From an uncultured Thermomonas sp. (GTDB lineage: Bacteria > Pseudomonadota > Gammaproteobacteria > Xanthomonadales > Xanthomonadaceae): a stretch of 38,343 nucleotides of DNA. Position 1 is the stretch's first letter. Each line of letters opens with the position of its first letter. Positions 20,309 through 29,596 of the stretch are shown in pieces. The position numbers were made by a program, and so were the translations under genes. The stretch is from positions 1 through 38,343 of the forward strand of contig CAMLJA010000002.1 of the NCBI GenBank assembly GCA_946480065.1, in the 5' to 3' direction. The notes beneath the pieces were generated by a model that ran no database searches, was not told the DNA's origin, and saw only the letters and a list, made by a program, of their open reading frames with translations.

Positions 20309-22357
20309 ATGCATGCGATGACGAAACCGGCGGCGGCCGCGCTCCTGCTGCTGGCGCTGCTGCCGGCGGCGCGCGCGGAGCAGGTGGCGCAGGCGGCGTC
20401 GCCCGACGGGCGGCTGCAGGTGCAACTGGACATCAACGGCGAGGGCCGGCTGGCCTACCGGGTGCTGCGCGACGGCAAGCCGGTGATCGACGATTCGCGC
20501 CTGGGGCTGCAGCTGCGCAACGGCCGCGAGTTGCTGCGCAACCTGGCGCTGGAAGGCCAGGCGTCGCGCAGCTTCGACCAGGCCTGGGAACTGCCCTGGG
20601 GCGAGCGCCGCGCGGTGCGCAACCACTACAACGAACTGCGCGCCACGCTGGTCGAGCGCGACCGCGACCACCGCCGCTTCGACGTGGTCTTCCGCGTGTA
20701 CGACGACGGCCTGGGCTTCCGCTACGAGGTGCCGAAGCAGCCGGCGCTGGCGCGCGTCGAGATCGAGGACGAGTTCACCGAATTCGCGGTCGCCCGGCCG
20801 TCCACGGCGTGGTGGATCCCGGCCGGCGAATGGAACCGCTACGAATACCTCTACCAGCGCACGCCGCTGGCGGAGGTGTCGCAAGCGCATACCCCGCTGA
20901 CGCTGCGCGCGGACGACGGCCTGCACGTGTCGATCCACGAGGCCGCGCTGGTGGATTACGCCGGCATGTGGCTGCGCCGGGTCGACGGCCAGCGCCTGCG
21001 CGCGCACCTGGCGCCCGGCGGCGCGCAGGGCGCCAGCGTGGTGCGGGACACGCCGTTCTCCTCCCCCTGGCGCACCATCCAGGTCAGCGAGCGCGCCGGC
21101 GGGCTGGTGGAATCCAGCCTGATCCTCAACCTCAACGAGCCGAACGCGCTGGGCGACGTGGGCTGGTTCAAGCCCGCCAAGTACGTCGGCGTGTGGTGGT
21201 CGCTGCACCTCGACGAGCAGACCTGGGCCACCGGGCCGAAGCACGGCGCCACCACGGAGAACACCCGGCGCTACATCGATTTCGCCGCCGCCAACGGCTT
21301 CCGCGGCGTGCTGGTGGAAGGCTGGAACCCGGGCTGGGACGGCGACTGGTTCGCCAACGGCTGGGGCTTCGACTTCACCCGGCCCACCGCCGACTTCGAC
21401 CTGGACGGCCTGGCGAAGTACGCGGCCGCCCGCGGCGTGCACCTGGTCGGCCACCACGAGACCGGCTGCGCGGTCAGCCACTACGAGCGCCAGCTGGGGG
21501 CCGCGCTGGACCTGTACGCGCGCGACGGCGTGGACGTGGTCAAGACCGGCTACGTCTGCGACGCCGGGCAGGTGGAACGCCAGGACGTGCCGGACGGCCC
21601 CATTACCCGCGAATGGCACGACGGCCAGTGGATGAGCAACCACCACCTGCGCGTGGTGCGCGAGGCGGCCAAGCGGCACATCGCGGTGAACCCGCACGAG
21701 CCGATCAAGGACACCGGCCTGCGCCGCACCTATCCCAACTGGGTATCGCGCGAGGGCGCGCGCGGCATGGAATACAACGCCTGGGGCAGCCCGCCGAATC
21801 CGCCCGAGCACGAGGTCACCCTGGTGTTCACCCGGCTGCTGGCGGGGCCGATGGACTACACCCCCGGCATCGTCAGCCTGACCGGCCGCAACGGCCAGGA
21901 GATCCAGGGCACGCTGGCCCGCCAGCTGGCGCTGTACGTCGGCCTCTACAGCCCGATCCAGATGGTGGCCGACCTGCCCGAGCACTACGCCCAGCATCCC
22001 GACGCCTTCCGCTTCATCAGGGACGTGGCGGTGGACTGGGACGACACCCGGGTGCTGGACGGCGTGGTGGGCGAGCACGTGGCGATCGCGCGCAAGGCGC
22101 GCGGCAGCGGCGAGTGGTTCCTTGGCGCGATGAACGACCGCCACCCGCGCACCCTGGCGCTGGCGCTGGACTTCCTGGACGCCGGCCGGCGCTACCGCGC
22201 CGAGGTCTACCGCGACGGCGAGGGCGCGGACTGGCACGGCGCGGCGCGCTTCCGCTTCGTGCGCGAGGAAAAGACGGTGGCGCGCGGCGACACCCTGTCG
22301 CTGTGGCTGGCCGGCGGCGGCGGCGCGGCGGTGCGGTTCGTGCCGCTGGAGGACTGA
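20309..22357 (+). CDS. GH97 alpha-glucosidase (SusB-like), secreted
   Basis: Periplasmic glycosidase of 682 residues that releases glucose from the ends of alpha-glucans. The signal peptide ends at about Ala23 (ARA, cut before Glu24). An N-terminal beta-sandwich is followed by the catalytic barrel with EGWNPGWDGDW, HHETG (Glu384), NPHEPIKDTG (Glu464) and RGMEYNAWG (Glu488), and a C-terminal beta domain. Glu384, Glu464 and Glu488 align with the two base residues and the acid of the inverting enzyme SusB, so this should be an inverting alpha-glucosidase and not the retaining alpha-galactosidase type, which lacks these bases. A GGAG ribosome site lies 6 nt before ATG. The esterase-like gene follows after 4 nt. 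Confidence 0.93.
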   Translation: MHAMTKPAAAALLLLALLPAARAEQVAQAASPDGRLQVQLDINGEGRLAYRVLRDGKPVIDDSRLGLQLRNGRELLRNLALEGQASRSFDQAWELPWGERRAVRNHYNELRATLVERDRDHRRFDVVFRVYDDGLGFRYEVPKQPALARVEIEDEFTEFAVARPSTAWWIPAGEWNRYEYLYQRTPLAEVSQAHTPLTLRADDGLHVSIHEAALVDYAGMWLRRVDGQRLRAHLAPGGAQGASVVRDTPFSSPWRTIQVSERAGGLVESSLILNLNEPNALGDVGWFKPAKYVGVWWSLHLDEQTWATGPKHGATTENTRRYIDFAAANGFRGVLVEGWNPGWDGDWFANGWGFDFTRPTADFDLDGLAKYAAARGVHLVGHHETGCAVSHYERQLGAALDLYARDGVDVVKTGYVCDAGQVERQDVPDGPITREWHDGQWMSNHHLRVVREAAKRHIAVNPHEPIKDTGLRRTYPNWVSREGARGMEYNAWGSPPNPPEHEVTLVFTRLLAGPMDYTPGIVSLTGRNGQEIQGTLARQLALYVGLYSPIQMVADLPEHYAQHPDAFRFIRDVAVDWDDTRVLDGVVGEHVAIARKARGSGEWFLGAMNDRHPRTLALALDFLDAGRRYRAEVYRDGEGADWHGAARFRFVREEKTVARGDTLSLWLAGGGGAAVRFVPLED

Positions 22358-22361
22358 CGCG

Positions 22362-23312
22362 ATGCGCCGGCTGCTGCTGGCGGTGGCGCTTGCGCTTGCG
22401 TGCGGCGCCGCGCCGCTGGCCGCCGCGGAGGCATCGCGCGAGGAGCTGCGGCTACCGGCGCCCGGCGTGTCCGACACGCCGCTGCGGGTGCGGGTGTGGC
22501 TGCCGCCGGACTACGCGGCCACCCAGGCCCGTTACGAGGTCCTGTACGTCAACGACGGCCAGGACATGGAAGCGGTGGACCTTGCGGCCACGCTGCGCCG
22601 GCTGGACGCCGCCCACGCGGTGCGCCGGATCCTGGTGGTGGCGATCGACATGCCGCCGGACCGCATGGCCGGCTACGGGTTCTTCGACCGCGCCGCCGGT
22701 GCCGCGCGGGTGGCGCCGACCCGCTACGGCCCGGTCGGCGCCAACGCCGCGGCGTACGCGGACTGGCTGGCGCGCACGCTGGTGCCCGCGATCGACGCCC
22801 GCTACCGCACCGTGCCCGATGCCGGCGGCCGCACCCTGCTGGGCTGGTCGCTGGGCGCCGCCAGCGCCTTCGCCACCGGCTGGCAGTACCCGGAGGTGTT
22901 CGGCCGGGTCGGCGCGTTCTCGCCTTCGTTCTGGCTGGCTGGCGATCCGGCGCGCCCCGGCGACACCCGGCTGGCGCACGCGCTGGTGGAGCAGGTGCGG
23001 CCCGCGCCGCCGCCGCGGCTGTTCCTGGCCGCGGGCACCGCGGAGGAGGCCGGCGACCGCGACCGCGACGGTAGCATCGACGTGGTCGACGACCTGCAGG
23101 AAGTGGCGCTGGGCTGGCGCGACGGCGCGGGGCGCGCGCACCCCGGGCTGCGCCAGCGCGGCTATGCGGTCAACCCGGACGGCGCGCGCACGCCCACGTC
23201 CGACGCCGCCACCGTCTACCTGCTGGAAGGCGGCCGCCACGCGCAGGAAAGCTGGGCGCGGATGCTGCCCGCGTTCCTGCGCTGGGCCTACGGCCGCGAC
23301 CGCGTGCATTGA
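22362..23312 (+). CDS. Secreted esterase-like alpha/beta hydrolase with EF-hand loop
   Basis: Exported protein of 316 residues with a signal peptide (about 1-22) and an enterochelin-esterase/esterase-D-like fold (LYVNDGQDME, LLGWSLGAASAF). The nucleophile is predicted as Ser163 in GWSLG and the catalytic histidine as His293. Between them, residues 232-243 (DRDRDGSIDVVD) match a calcium-binding EF-hand loop at every key position (1, 3, 5, 6, 8, 9, 12). It is the last gene of the alpha-glucosidase-GH97 operon, 4 nt after GH97. What it hydrolyses is unknown. Possibilities are acyl groups on plant or bacterial glucans, or a glycogen- or lipid-like substrate. A purely binding role is also possible. 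The catalytic acid was not identified with certainty. Confidence 0.8.
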   Translation: MRRLLLAVALALACGAAPLAAAEASREELRLPAPGVSDTPLRVRVWLPPDYAATQARYEVLYVNDGQDMEAVDLAATLRRLDAAHAVRRILVVAIDMPPDRMAGYGFFDRAAGAARVAPTRYGPVGANAAAYADWLARTLVPAIDARYRTVPDAGGRTLLGWSLGAASAFATGWQYPEVFGRVGAFSPSFWLAGDPARPGDTRLAHALVEQVRPAPPPRLFLAAGTAEEAGDRDRDGSIDVVDDLQEVALGWRDGAGRAHPGLRQRGYAVNPDGARTPTSDAATVYLLEGGRHAQESWARMLPAFLRWAYGRDRVH

Positions 23313-23616
23313 CGATGCGCGGCATCACCGCGCGCCGCCACGCCATGCTGCGACGCGCCATTTCCCCGCCCTGCACGGCCCGAAGCACCCGGGCACGCCG
23401 CAGCGCGCGTGTTCCCACCCCGCTGGAAGCGAGGCGTGGCGCGGATTCCAGCGTTCTTCCCGCGGCAATCCCATGAATACGTATGCAGGGCGGCGCCGCG
23501 CCGGAAGTCCGCGACTACCATCCGGTCCGCTCGCATCGCGCCCCGCCGGGGCGGCTGCGGACGGGGAAACGCCCGGCCACGACCGGACGACCACACAACG
23601 ATTCCTGGAGGGGAAG
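23313..23616. other. 304-bp intergenic region before the TonB receptor
   Basis: It holds the operator candidate at 23474-23487 and a GC hairpin CGCCCC-GCC-GGGGCG (23539-23553) that would fall in the leader. No small gene with coding support and no clear sigma-70 pair is seen. An in-frame ATG at 23473 overlaps the operator and is unlikely to be used. No terminator follows the esterase gene. Confidence 0.5.
23474..23487. promoter_or_regulatory. Candidate LacI-family operator before the TonB receptor
   Basis: TGAATACGTATGCA is 12 of 14 bases symmetric around ACGT and 12 of 14 identical to the reverse complement of the site at 18582-18595. It lies 130 bp before the receptor ATG. The shared sequence in two control regions of one sugar locus supports a common regulator, most simply the LacI-family protein encoded at 14205-15248. 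Confidence 0.62.
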
Positions 23617-26403
23617 ATGGTGCAGTTGAAGCGCAACCTGCTGAGCGTGGCCCTGGCCTCGGCGGCGATGATGTTGGCGACACAGGCGCACGCGCAGGCC
23701 GCGCAGCAGGCCGACCAGACCGAGGACGCACAGGCGAAGAAGGCGGACGACGCCAAGACGCTGGACAAGGTGACCGTCACCGGCATCCGCGGCGGCATCG
23801 AACGCGCCATCGACATCAAGAAGGACGCCACCTCGATCGTCGAGGCGATCTCGGCCGAGGACATCGGCAAGCTGCCCGACGTCAGCATCGCTGAATCGAT
23901 CGCGCGCCTGCCCGGCGTGGCGGCGCAGCGCGTGGCCGGCCGCGCGCAGGTGATCAGCGTGCGCGGGCTGTCGCCCGACTTCGCCACCACCCTGCTCAAC
24001 GGCCGCGAGCTGGTGAGCACCGGCGACAACCGCAGCGTGGAGTTCGACCAGTACCCGTCCGAGCTGATGGCCGGCGTGACCCTGTACAAGACCCCGGACG
24101 CCGCGCTGGTCGGCCAGGGCCTGTCGGGCACCATGGACATGCGCACCGTGCGCCCGCTGGACTACGACAAGCCGGTGGTGGCGCTGAGCGCGCGCTGGCA
24201 GCGCAACTCGCTGGGCTCGGCGGCCAACGCCGACGCCGACGGCAACCGCTTCAACGCCAGCTACATCGGCCAGTCGGCGGACCGCACCTTCGGCTTCTCG
24301 ATCGGCTACTCGCACTCCGACACCCCGATCCAGGAGAACCAGGTCGGCCTGTACGAGCCGTGGGAGCAGATCGGCGACAACTGGCGCCCGGGCGTGCCCG
24401 CCGGCACCTTCTATTCGAACGGCATCAAGGCGCTGCGCCGCACCGGCTACACCAAGCGCGACGGCGTGATGGGCACCCTGGAGTTCCGCCCGTCGGACGC
24501 CTGGATCAGCACCCTGGACGTGTTCCATTCGCAGGCCAAGCAGGAAGACACCGCGAACCAGTTCGAGGTCAACCTGGGCGACTACAACGGCGGCTACGGG
24601 CGCCTGAACGTGGCCGATGCGCAGATCAACGGCAACGGCACCTTCACCGGCGGCACCGCCGAGAACGTGTACCCGCTGGTGCGCGGCATGTACAACAAGC
24701 GCAAGGACGAGATCAACGCCTTCGGCTGGAAGAACGAGCTGTTCGTCGGCCCGGCCAAGCTGACCGCCGACATCAGCTGGTCGCGCGCGAAGCGCGACGA
24801 GATCAACCTGGAGAACAACACCCAGCTGGTCCCGGCGCCGCAGCTGGATTCGGTGGACCTGGACTACACCGCCGACGGCTTCCCGCAGCTGACCCCGGGG
24901 CGCGACTATTCCAATCCGGACGCGCTGTACCTGCGCGGCACCATCTACGGCTCGGGCTACGGCAAGACCCCGAAGGTCGAGGACGAGCTGAAGAGCTTCC
25001 GCGTGGGCGCGGAGTTCCCGGCCCCGGCCTCGATGGCGGGCACGTTCTCCGGCATCGAGGTGGGCCTGAACCACGCCGATCGCCAGAAGCAGAAGTGGCA
25101 GCCCGAGGGCGGCATCAACGTCGGCGCGCAGGGCGACACCACCATCGAGTCCGACCTGCAGTACGGCCTGGTGGACCTGGGCTTCGCCGGCGCCGGCATG
25201 ATCCCGTCTTGGAACGTGCCGGGCGCGGTCGAGCGCTACATGACCTTCAACCCGGTCGACGACCTGGACTACCTGATCCCGAAGGCCTGGACCGTCAACG
25301 AGAAGATCACCACCGGCTACGTCAAGGCCGACCTGGACACCACCTGGGGCTCGGTGCCGGTGCGCGGCAACATCGGCCTGCAGGTGCAGCGCACCGACCA
25401 GTCGTCCGACGCGCGCTACTGGGACAGCACCCGGCCGGTGGGCGACCGGGCGCTGCCCATCCACAAGGGCGCCACCTACACCGACGTGCTGCCCAGCATG
25501 AACCTGGCGTTCTCGCTGGCCCACGACCAGACCGTGCGCGTGGCCCTGGCCCGCCAGGTGGCGCGCGCCCGCGTCGACCAGATGCGAGCCTCGCTGGACT
25601 TCGGCGTGGACACCACCACCGGCAAGCCGGGCGGCGGCGGCGGCAACCCCGAGCTGGCGCCGTGGCGCGCCAACGCGTTCGACCTGTCGTGGGAGAAGTA
25701 CTTCGGCTCCAAGGCGTACATCGCGGCCGCGTATTTCTACAAGGACCTGCGCAGCTACATCTATACCCAGACCCGCGACGGCTACGATTTCACCGACCAG
25801 GTGGCGTCGTGGCTCGAGGTCAACGGCGACACGCTGCCGCCGGGCGTGACGGTGCAGAACACCGGCACCTACAGCGCCCCGTTCAACGGCAAGGGCGGCA
25901 AGCTGCAGGGCCTGGAGCTGACCGCCTCGATGCCGCTGGACCTGGTGTTCGGTTCGGCCTTCACCGGCTTCGGCGTGGTGGCCAGCGCCAGCTTCACCGA
26001 CAGCAGCATCAAGATCCTGGCGCCGGAGAACTCCAGCAGCATCGGCAACGACCCGATCAAGCTGCCGGGCCTGTCCGACCGCGTCTACAACCTGACCGCC
26101 TACTACGAGCGCAACGGCTTCGAGTTCCGCGTCAACAACCGCCGCCGCTCGGACTTCATCGGCGAGATCGGCAACTTCGACGGCGCCCGCTCGCTGCGCT
26201 ACGTGGTCGGCGAGAACATCACCGACGCGCAGGCCAGCTACACCTTCGGCGAGGGCAGCAGCCTGCACGGGCTGAGCCTGCTGCTGCAGGCCAGCAACCT
26301 CACCGACGAGGCCTACCGCACCTACGCCGGCACCAAGGACCGCCCGCTGGAGACCATCAAGTGGGGCCGCACCCTGCTGCTGGGCGCCAGCTACAAGTTC
26401 TGA
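23617..26403 (+). CDS. TonB-dependent receptor, Xanthomonas/Caulobacter type, predicted for maltodextrins
   Basis: Outer-membrane transporter of 928 residues. The signal peptide ends near Ala26 (AHA). A TonB box-like TLDKVTVTGIR is at 48-58, followed by the hallmark of this receptor class, AIDIKKDATSIVEAISAEDI and LPDVSIAESIARLPGVAAQR, and a plug and barrel ending in SYKF with a terminal aromatic residue. Relatives in Xanthomonas and Caulobacter import maltodextrins and other oligosaccharides. Location between GH97 and the sugar symporter, plus a shared operator, supports an alpha-glucan substrate; this is inference. The start is set by a GGAGGGG ribosome site and the signal peptide. The open frame extends far upstream without homology. 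A terminator follows 30 bp after the stop. Confidence 0.94.
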   Translation: MVQLKRNLLSVALASAAMMLATQAHAQAAQQADQTEDAQAKKADDAKTLDKVTVTGIRGGIERAIDIKKDATSIVEAISAEDIGKLPDVSIAESIARLPGVAAQRVAGRAQVISVRGLSPDFATTLLNGRELVSTGDNRSVEFDQYPSELMAGVTLYKTPDAALVGQGLSGTMDMRTVRPLDYDKPVVALSARWQRNSLGSAANADADGNRFNASYIGQSADRTFGFSIGYSHSDTPIQENQVGLYEPWEQIGDNWRPGVPAGTFYSNGIKALRRTGYTKRDGVMGTLEFRPSDAWISTLDVFHSQAKQEDTANQFEVNLGDYNGGYGRLNVADAQINGNGTFTGGTAENVYPLVRGMYNKRKDEINAFGWKNELFVGPAKLTADISWSRAKRDEINLENNTQLVPAPQLDSVDLDYTADGFPQLTPGRDYSNPDALYLRGTIYGSGYGKTPKVEDELKSFRVGAEFPAPASMAGTFSGIEVGLNHADRQKQKWQPEGGINVGAQGDTTIESDLQYGLVDLGFAGAGMIPSWNVPGAVERYMTFNPVDDLDYLIPKAWTVNEKITTGYVKADLDTTWGSVPVRGNIGLQVQRTDQSSDARYWDSTRPVGDRALPIHKGATYTDVLPSMNLAFSLAHDQTVRVALARQVARARVDQMRASLDFGVDTTTGKPGGGGGNPELAPWRANAFDLSWEKYFGSKAYIAAAYFYKDLRSYIYTQTRDGYDFTDQVASWLEVNGDTLPPGVTVQNTGTYSAPFNGKGGKLQGLELTASMPLDLVFGSAFTGFGVVASASFTDSSIKILAPENSSSIGNDPIKLPGLSDRVYNLTAYYERNGFEFRVNNRRRSDFIGEIGNFDGARSLRYVVGENITDAQASYTFGEGSSLHGLSLLLQASNLTDEAYRTYAGTKDRPLETIKWGRTLLLGASYKF

Positions 26404-26433
26404 CGCCGCAGCCGCGGATGACGATGTGACCGC

Positions 26434-26468
26434 GCCCCTGCCTGTCGCGCACAGGCGGGGGCTTTTTT
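26434..26468 (+). terminator. Rho-independent terminator after the TonB receptor
   Basis: A 12-bp stem (GCCCCTGCCTGT / ACAGGCGGGGGC, one T-G wobble) with loop CGCGC, followed by six T. It separates the receptor from the symporter gene. Confidence 0.92.
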
Positions 26469-26505
26469 CTGGCCCGGACGGGCGGATCGGGAGGCGAGGC
26501 GGGCG

Positions 26506-27924
26506 ATGGAGACGAACATGGTGCAGCTGGCGGTATTCCTGGGGCTGACCCTGCTGGTGGCGCTGGCCACCTGGTGGCGCTACGGCAAGGAGGCGAAGGG
26601 TGGCGACAGCGCGCAGGACTTCTTCCTGGCCGGACGCCACCTGGGCTGGCCGTTCATCGCCGGCAGCCTGCTGCTGACCAACATCAGCGCCGAGCAGATC
26701 GTGGGCATGAACGGCGCCCAGAACATGCTGCAGGTGTGGTGGGAGTTCGGCGCCGCCGCCGGCCTGCTGGTCCTGGCCAAGGTGCTGGTCCCGATGTACT
26801 ACCGGTACGGCTGCACCACGACCACCGAGCTGCTGGAGAAGCGGCTGCCGAACGGCGCGGCGCTGCGTCGCACCGTCTCGGTGCTGTTCCTGCTGGGCTA
26901 CATGTTCATCCTGCTGCCGATGGTGCTGTACACCGGCGCGCGCTTCATGCAGTCGCTGTTCCAGCCGGACCTGTCGATCCTCGCCATCGCCATCCTGTTC
27001 GCGCTGGCCGGGCTGGCCTACGCCGCCCTGGGCGGGCTGCGCGCGATCGCGATCTCGGACACCTACATGGGCGTGGTGCTGCTGGTCATGGGCGGGCTGG
27101 TGACCTGGTTCGCGCTGGAGCGGATCGGCTGGGACTTCTCCGGCATCCCGGCCGAGCGCCTGACCCTGTTCGGCGGCCCGGGCTCGGACATCCCGTGGCC
27201 CACGCTGTTCACCGGCATGGTGTTCGCGCACATCTTCTACTGGGGCACCAACATGCTGATCGCCCAGCGCGCGCTGGCGGCCCGCGACATCCGCGAGGCG
27301 CAGAAGGGCATCTACGCGGCGGCGCTGCTGAAGTTCCTGACCCCGTTGATCGTGATCCTGCCGGGCATCATCGCGTTCAAGCTGTACGGCGACATCGACG
27401 ACAGCGCCTACGGGCGGCTGGTGGGCGACGTGCTGCCGTCGTGGCTGTCGGGCGCGTTCGCGGCCGCGATCACCGGCGCGGTGCTGTCCAGCTACAACGC
27501 CGGGCTGAACTCGGCGGCGGCGCTGTACACCGTCGACCTGCACCTGCCGATGGTCAACCCGAAGGCGGACGGCAAGCGCGTGGGCCAGGTGGTGCAGCTG
27601 GTCTTCATGCTGGCGTCGCTGGCGATGGTGCCGCTGTACCAGAACGCCAAGTCGATCATCGGCACCCTGCAGCAGCTCAACGGCCTGTATTCGATGCCGG
27701 TGCTGGCGTCCTTCATCGTCGCCATCTTCGTGCGCGGCGCGAACGCGAAGGCGATCCGGATCGCGCTGGTGTTCGGGGTGGCGCTGTACGCGGTGTTCAC
27801 CTTCGCGTGGACGCCGCTGCACTACCTGCACCTGATGTTCATCACCCTGGTCGCGACCATCCTGGTCGCGATCGGATTGAGCCGCATGATGGACGCGCCG
27901 GCCGCGGTGGCCGACGCGGGCTAG
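26506..27924 (+). CDS. Sodium/solute symporter (SSS family), predicted glucose transporter
   Basis: Inner-membrane sodium-coupled sugar carrier of 472 residues with many hydrophobic helices. Family features are the early DFFLAGRHLGWPFIAGSLLL and NISAEQIVGMNG segments and GAVLSSYNAGLNSAAALYTVD in the later core. It resembles bacterial SglT-like proteins. The inferred role is uptake of glucose released in the periplasm by GH97. The next genes on the opposite strand encode glucokinase and the Entner-Doudoroff enzymes, which fits. A GGGAGGCGAGG ribosome region precedes the ATG; a second in-frame ATG lies four codons later. A terminator cuts it off from the upstream receptor, and only 37 bp remain between the T-run and the ATG, so its promoter is unclear; it may depend on read-through. 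Confidence 0.9.
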   Translation: METNMVQLAVFLGLTLLVALATWWRYGKEAKGGDSAQDFFLAGRHLGWPFIAGSLLLTNISAEQIVGMNGAQNMLQVWWEFGAAAGLLVLAKVLVPMYYRYGCTTTTELLEKRLPNGAALRRTVSVLFLLGYMFILLPMVLYTGARFMQSLFQPDLSILAIAILFALAGLAYAALGGLRAIAISDTYMGVVLLVMGGLVTWFALERIGWDFSGIPAERLTLFGGPGSDIPWPTLFTGMVFAHIFYWGTNMLIAQRALAARDIREAQKGIYAAALLKFLTPLIVILPGIIAFKLYGDIDDSAYGRLVGDVLPSWLSGAFAAAITGAVLSSYNAGLNSAAALYTVDLHLPMVNPKADGKRVGQVVQLVFMLASLAMVPLYQNAKSIIGTLQQLNGLYSMPVLASFIVAIFVRGANAKAIRIALVFGVALYAVFTFAWTPLHYLHLMFITLVATILVAIGLSRMMDAPAAVADAG

Positions 27925-27933
27925 TCGAGCCGC

Positions 27934-28581
27934 TCAGCGCGCCAGCGCGGCGGCGTCGCGGGCGAGGGCGCCGATGCGCGCCCAGTCGCGGGCCGCCAGC
28001 GCGTCGGCCGGCAGCATCCACGACCCGCCCACGCAGGCCACGTTGGGCAGCGCCAGGTAGGCCGGCGCCTTCGCGGCGTCGATCCCGCCGGTGGGGCAGA
28101 ACCGCGCCTGCGGGAACGGTCCGGCCAGGCCCCTGAGGGCGGCGGTGCCGCCGCTGGCCTCGGCGGGGAAGAACTTGAAGCGCCGCCAGCCGTGTTCCAG
28201 CCCGCGCATCAGTTCGCTGGCGGTGGCGATGCCCGGGACCAGCGGCACGTCGCCGGGCTTGGCCGCTTCGTACAGCGCGTCGGTGGCGCCGGGCGAGATC
28301 GCGAACGCCGCGCCGGCGGTCGCCACCCGGGCCAGGTCCTCGCCCGACAGCACCGTGCCCGCGCCCACGCATGCATCGGGCAGCGCGCGCGCGAGCAGCG
28401 CGATGGCCTCCAGCGCGCAGGCCGTGCGCAGGGTGACCTCCAGCACCGGCAGGCCGTTGTCGGCCAGTGCGCGGCACAGCGGCAGGGCGTCGTCCAGCCG
28501 TTCGATGGTGAGCACCGGGATCACCGGCGCGCGCGCGAACACCGCGTCCACCCGCCGGGCCAGCTGTTCGGGGTCGCGCAT
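27934..28581 (-). CDS. eda: KDPG aldolase Eda
   Basis: Splits 2-keto-3-deoxy-6-phosphogluconate into pyruvate and glyceraldehyde 3-phosphate, the last step of the Entner-Doudoroff pathway. The 215-residue protein has the Schiff-base lysine Lys136 in [11 protein letters not shown] and the catalytic Glu48 in LEVTLRT. PTGGID (a phosphate-binding segment) lies further on. Last gene of the zwf operon, starting 1 nt after the glk stop with GAGG as ribosome site. It converges on the symporter gene with only 9 nt between, and no terminator is visible there. Confidence 0.97.
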   Translation of the reverse strand: MRDPEQLARRVDAVFARAPVIPVLTIERLDDALPLCRALADNGLPVLEVTLRTACALEAIALLARALPDACVGAGTVLSGEDLARVATAGAAFAISPGATDALYEAAKPGDVPLVPGIATASELMRGLEHGWRRFKFFPAEASGGTAALRGLAGPFPQARFCPTGGIDAAKAPAYLALPNVACVGGSWMLPADALAARDWARIGALARDAAALAR

Positions 28582-28582
28582 G

Positions 28583-29596
28583 TCAGAGGTCCTCCGCGCG
28601 CAGGGCGGTGGCCGCGCCCAGCAGGCCGGGATGGGGATGGGTGACCACGTGGATCGGCACCGTTTCCAGCAGCGCGGCGAAGCGGCCCTTGGCCAGGAAG
28701 CGCTCGCGGAACGCGCTGCTGCGCAGGAACGGCAGGAAGCGCGGCACGATGCCGCCGGCGATCACCACCGTGCGCGCGCCGTGCACCAGCGCGCAGTCGC
28801 CGGCCACGCTGCCCAGCACCGCGCAGAAGCGCGCCAGCGCGCGGCGGGCGGCCTGGTCGTGGCCGTCCAGCGCCGCCGCCACGATCGCCGCGGGGTCGCG
28901 CAGGGCGGGGCGCTGCAGGCTGCTTTCGCCCGGCAGCAGCGCGTGTGCGGGCGCCACCGCGCCGGCGCCGCGCAGTACCAGGTCGATCTCCGACAGGCCC
29001 TTGCCGCACAGCAGGCGCTCGTTGGAGGTGCGGCCGTGCTGGGCGGTCAGCCAGGCCTCGATCGCGCGCTCCTCGTCGCCCAGCGGCGCGAAGCTGACGT
29101 GGCCGCCCTCGGTTTCCACCGCGTGCCAGCCGTGCGCCTGCGAACCCACCAGCAGCGCCACGCCCAGCCCGGTGCCCGGGCCCAGCACGCTGACCGGGCC
29201 GCGCAGCGGCGCGCTGGGGTCGCCATGCAGGGTCACCCGGCTGCCCGGGTCCAGCGCCGGGATCGCCCACGCGACCGCGCCGAAGTCGTTGAGCATGCGC
29301 AGCTCATCCAGGCCGAGCGTGGCCTGCAGCTCGCTGCGGCTGAACGACCAGGCGCGGTTGGTCAGGCGGATCTCGTCCTGGCCCACCGGGCTGGCCACCG
29401 CCAGCGCGGCGCGGCGCGGCGTGGCCCCCGCGCCCGCGAGGTAGTGCTCGATGGCGTGCTGGAGGCTGGCGAAGTCGGCGTTGGGCAGCGATTTCGATTC
29501 GCGCAGCTCGATCGCCGGGGCGTCCGGGTCCACCAGCGCGAAGCGCGCGTTGGTGCCGCCGATGTCGCCGACCAGGGCAAGCCCGCCCCGGCTCAT
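28583..29596 (-). CDS. glk: Glucokinase Glk
   Basis: Phosphorylates cytoplasmic glucose with ATP to glucose 6-phosphate. The 337-residue protein has the ATP-binding [12 protein letters not shown] (10-21), [10 protein letters not shown] with the catalytic base Asp104, [12 protein letters not shown] and EGGHVSFAP, all typical of the bacterial E. coli-type Glk family without a ROK zinc motif. Its ATG overlaps the edd stop by 4 nt, and eda follows after 1 nt. The context shows that glucose entering by the symporter is fed directly into the Entner-Doudoroff route. Confidence 0.96.
   Translation of the reverse strand: MSRGGLALVGDIGGTNARFALVDPDAPAIELRESKSLPNADFASLQHAIEHYLAGAGATPRRAALAVASPVGQDEIRLTNRAWSFSRSELQATLGLDELRMLNDFGAVAWAIPALDPGSRVTLHGDPSAPLRGPVSVLGPGTGLGVALLVGSQAHGWHAVETEGGHVSFAPLGDEERAIEAWLTAQHGRTSNERLLCGKGLSEIDLVLRGAGAVAPAHALLPGESSLQRPALRDPAAIVAAALDGHDQAARRALARFCAVLGSVAGDCALVHGARTVVIAGGIVPRFLPFLRSSAFRERFLAKGRFAALLETVPIHVVTHPHPGLLGAATALRAEDL

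Noticed and set aside
23473..23616. Upstream start for the second TonB receptor at 23473
   Set aside because: The ATG lies in the operator palindrome, and the extension would precede and disable the signal peptide.
23515..27831. Open frame of 1438 codons on the minus strand opposite the TonB receptor and symporter
   Set aside because: It runs antisense across two well-supported genes, has a low-complexity Arg/Gly/Val/Gln-rich translation and no recognisable domain. It is a shadow of strong GC codon bias.
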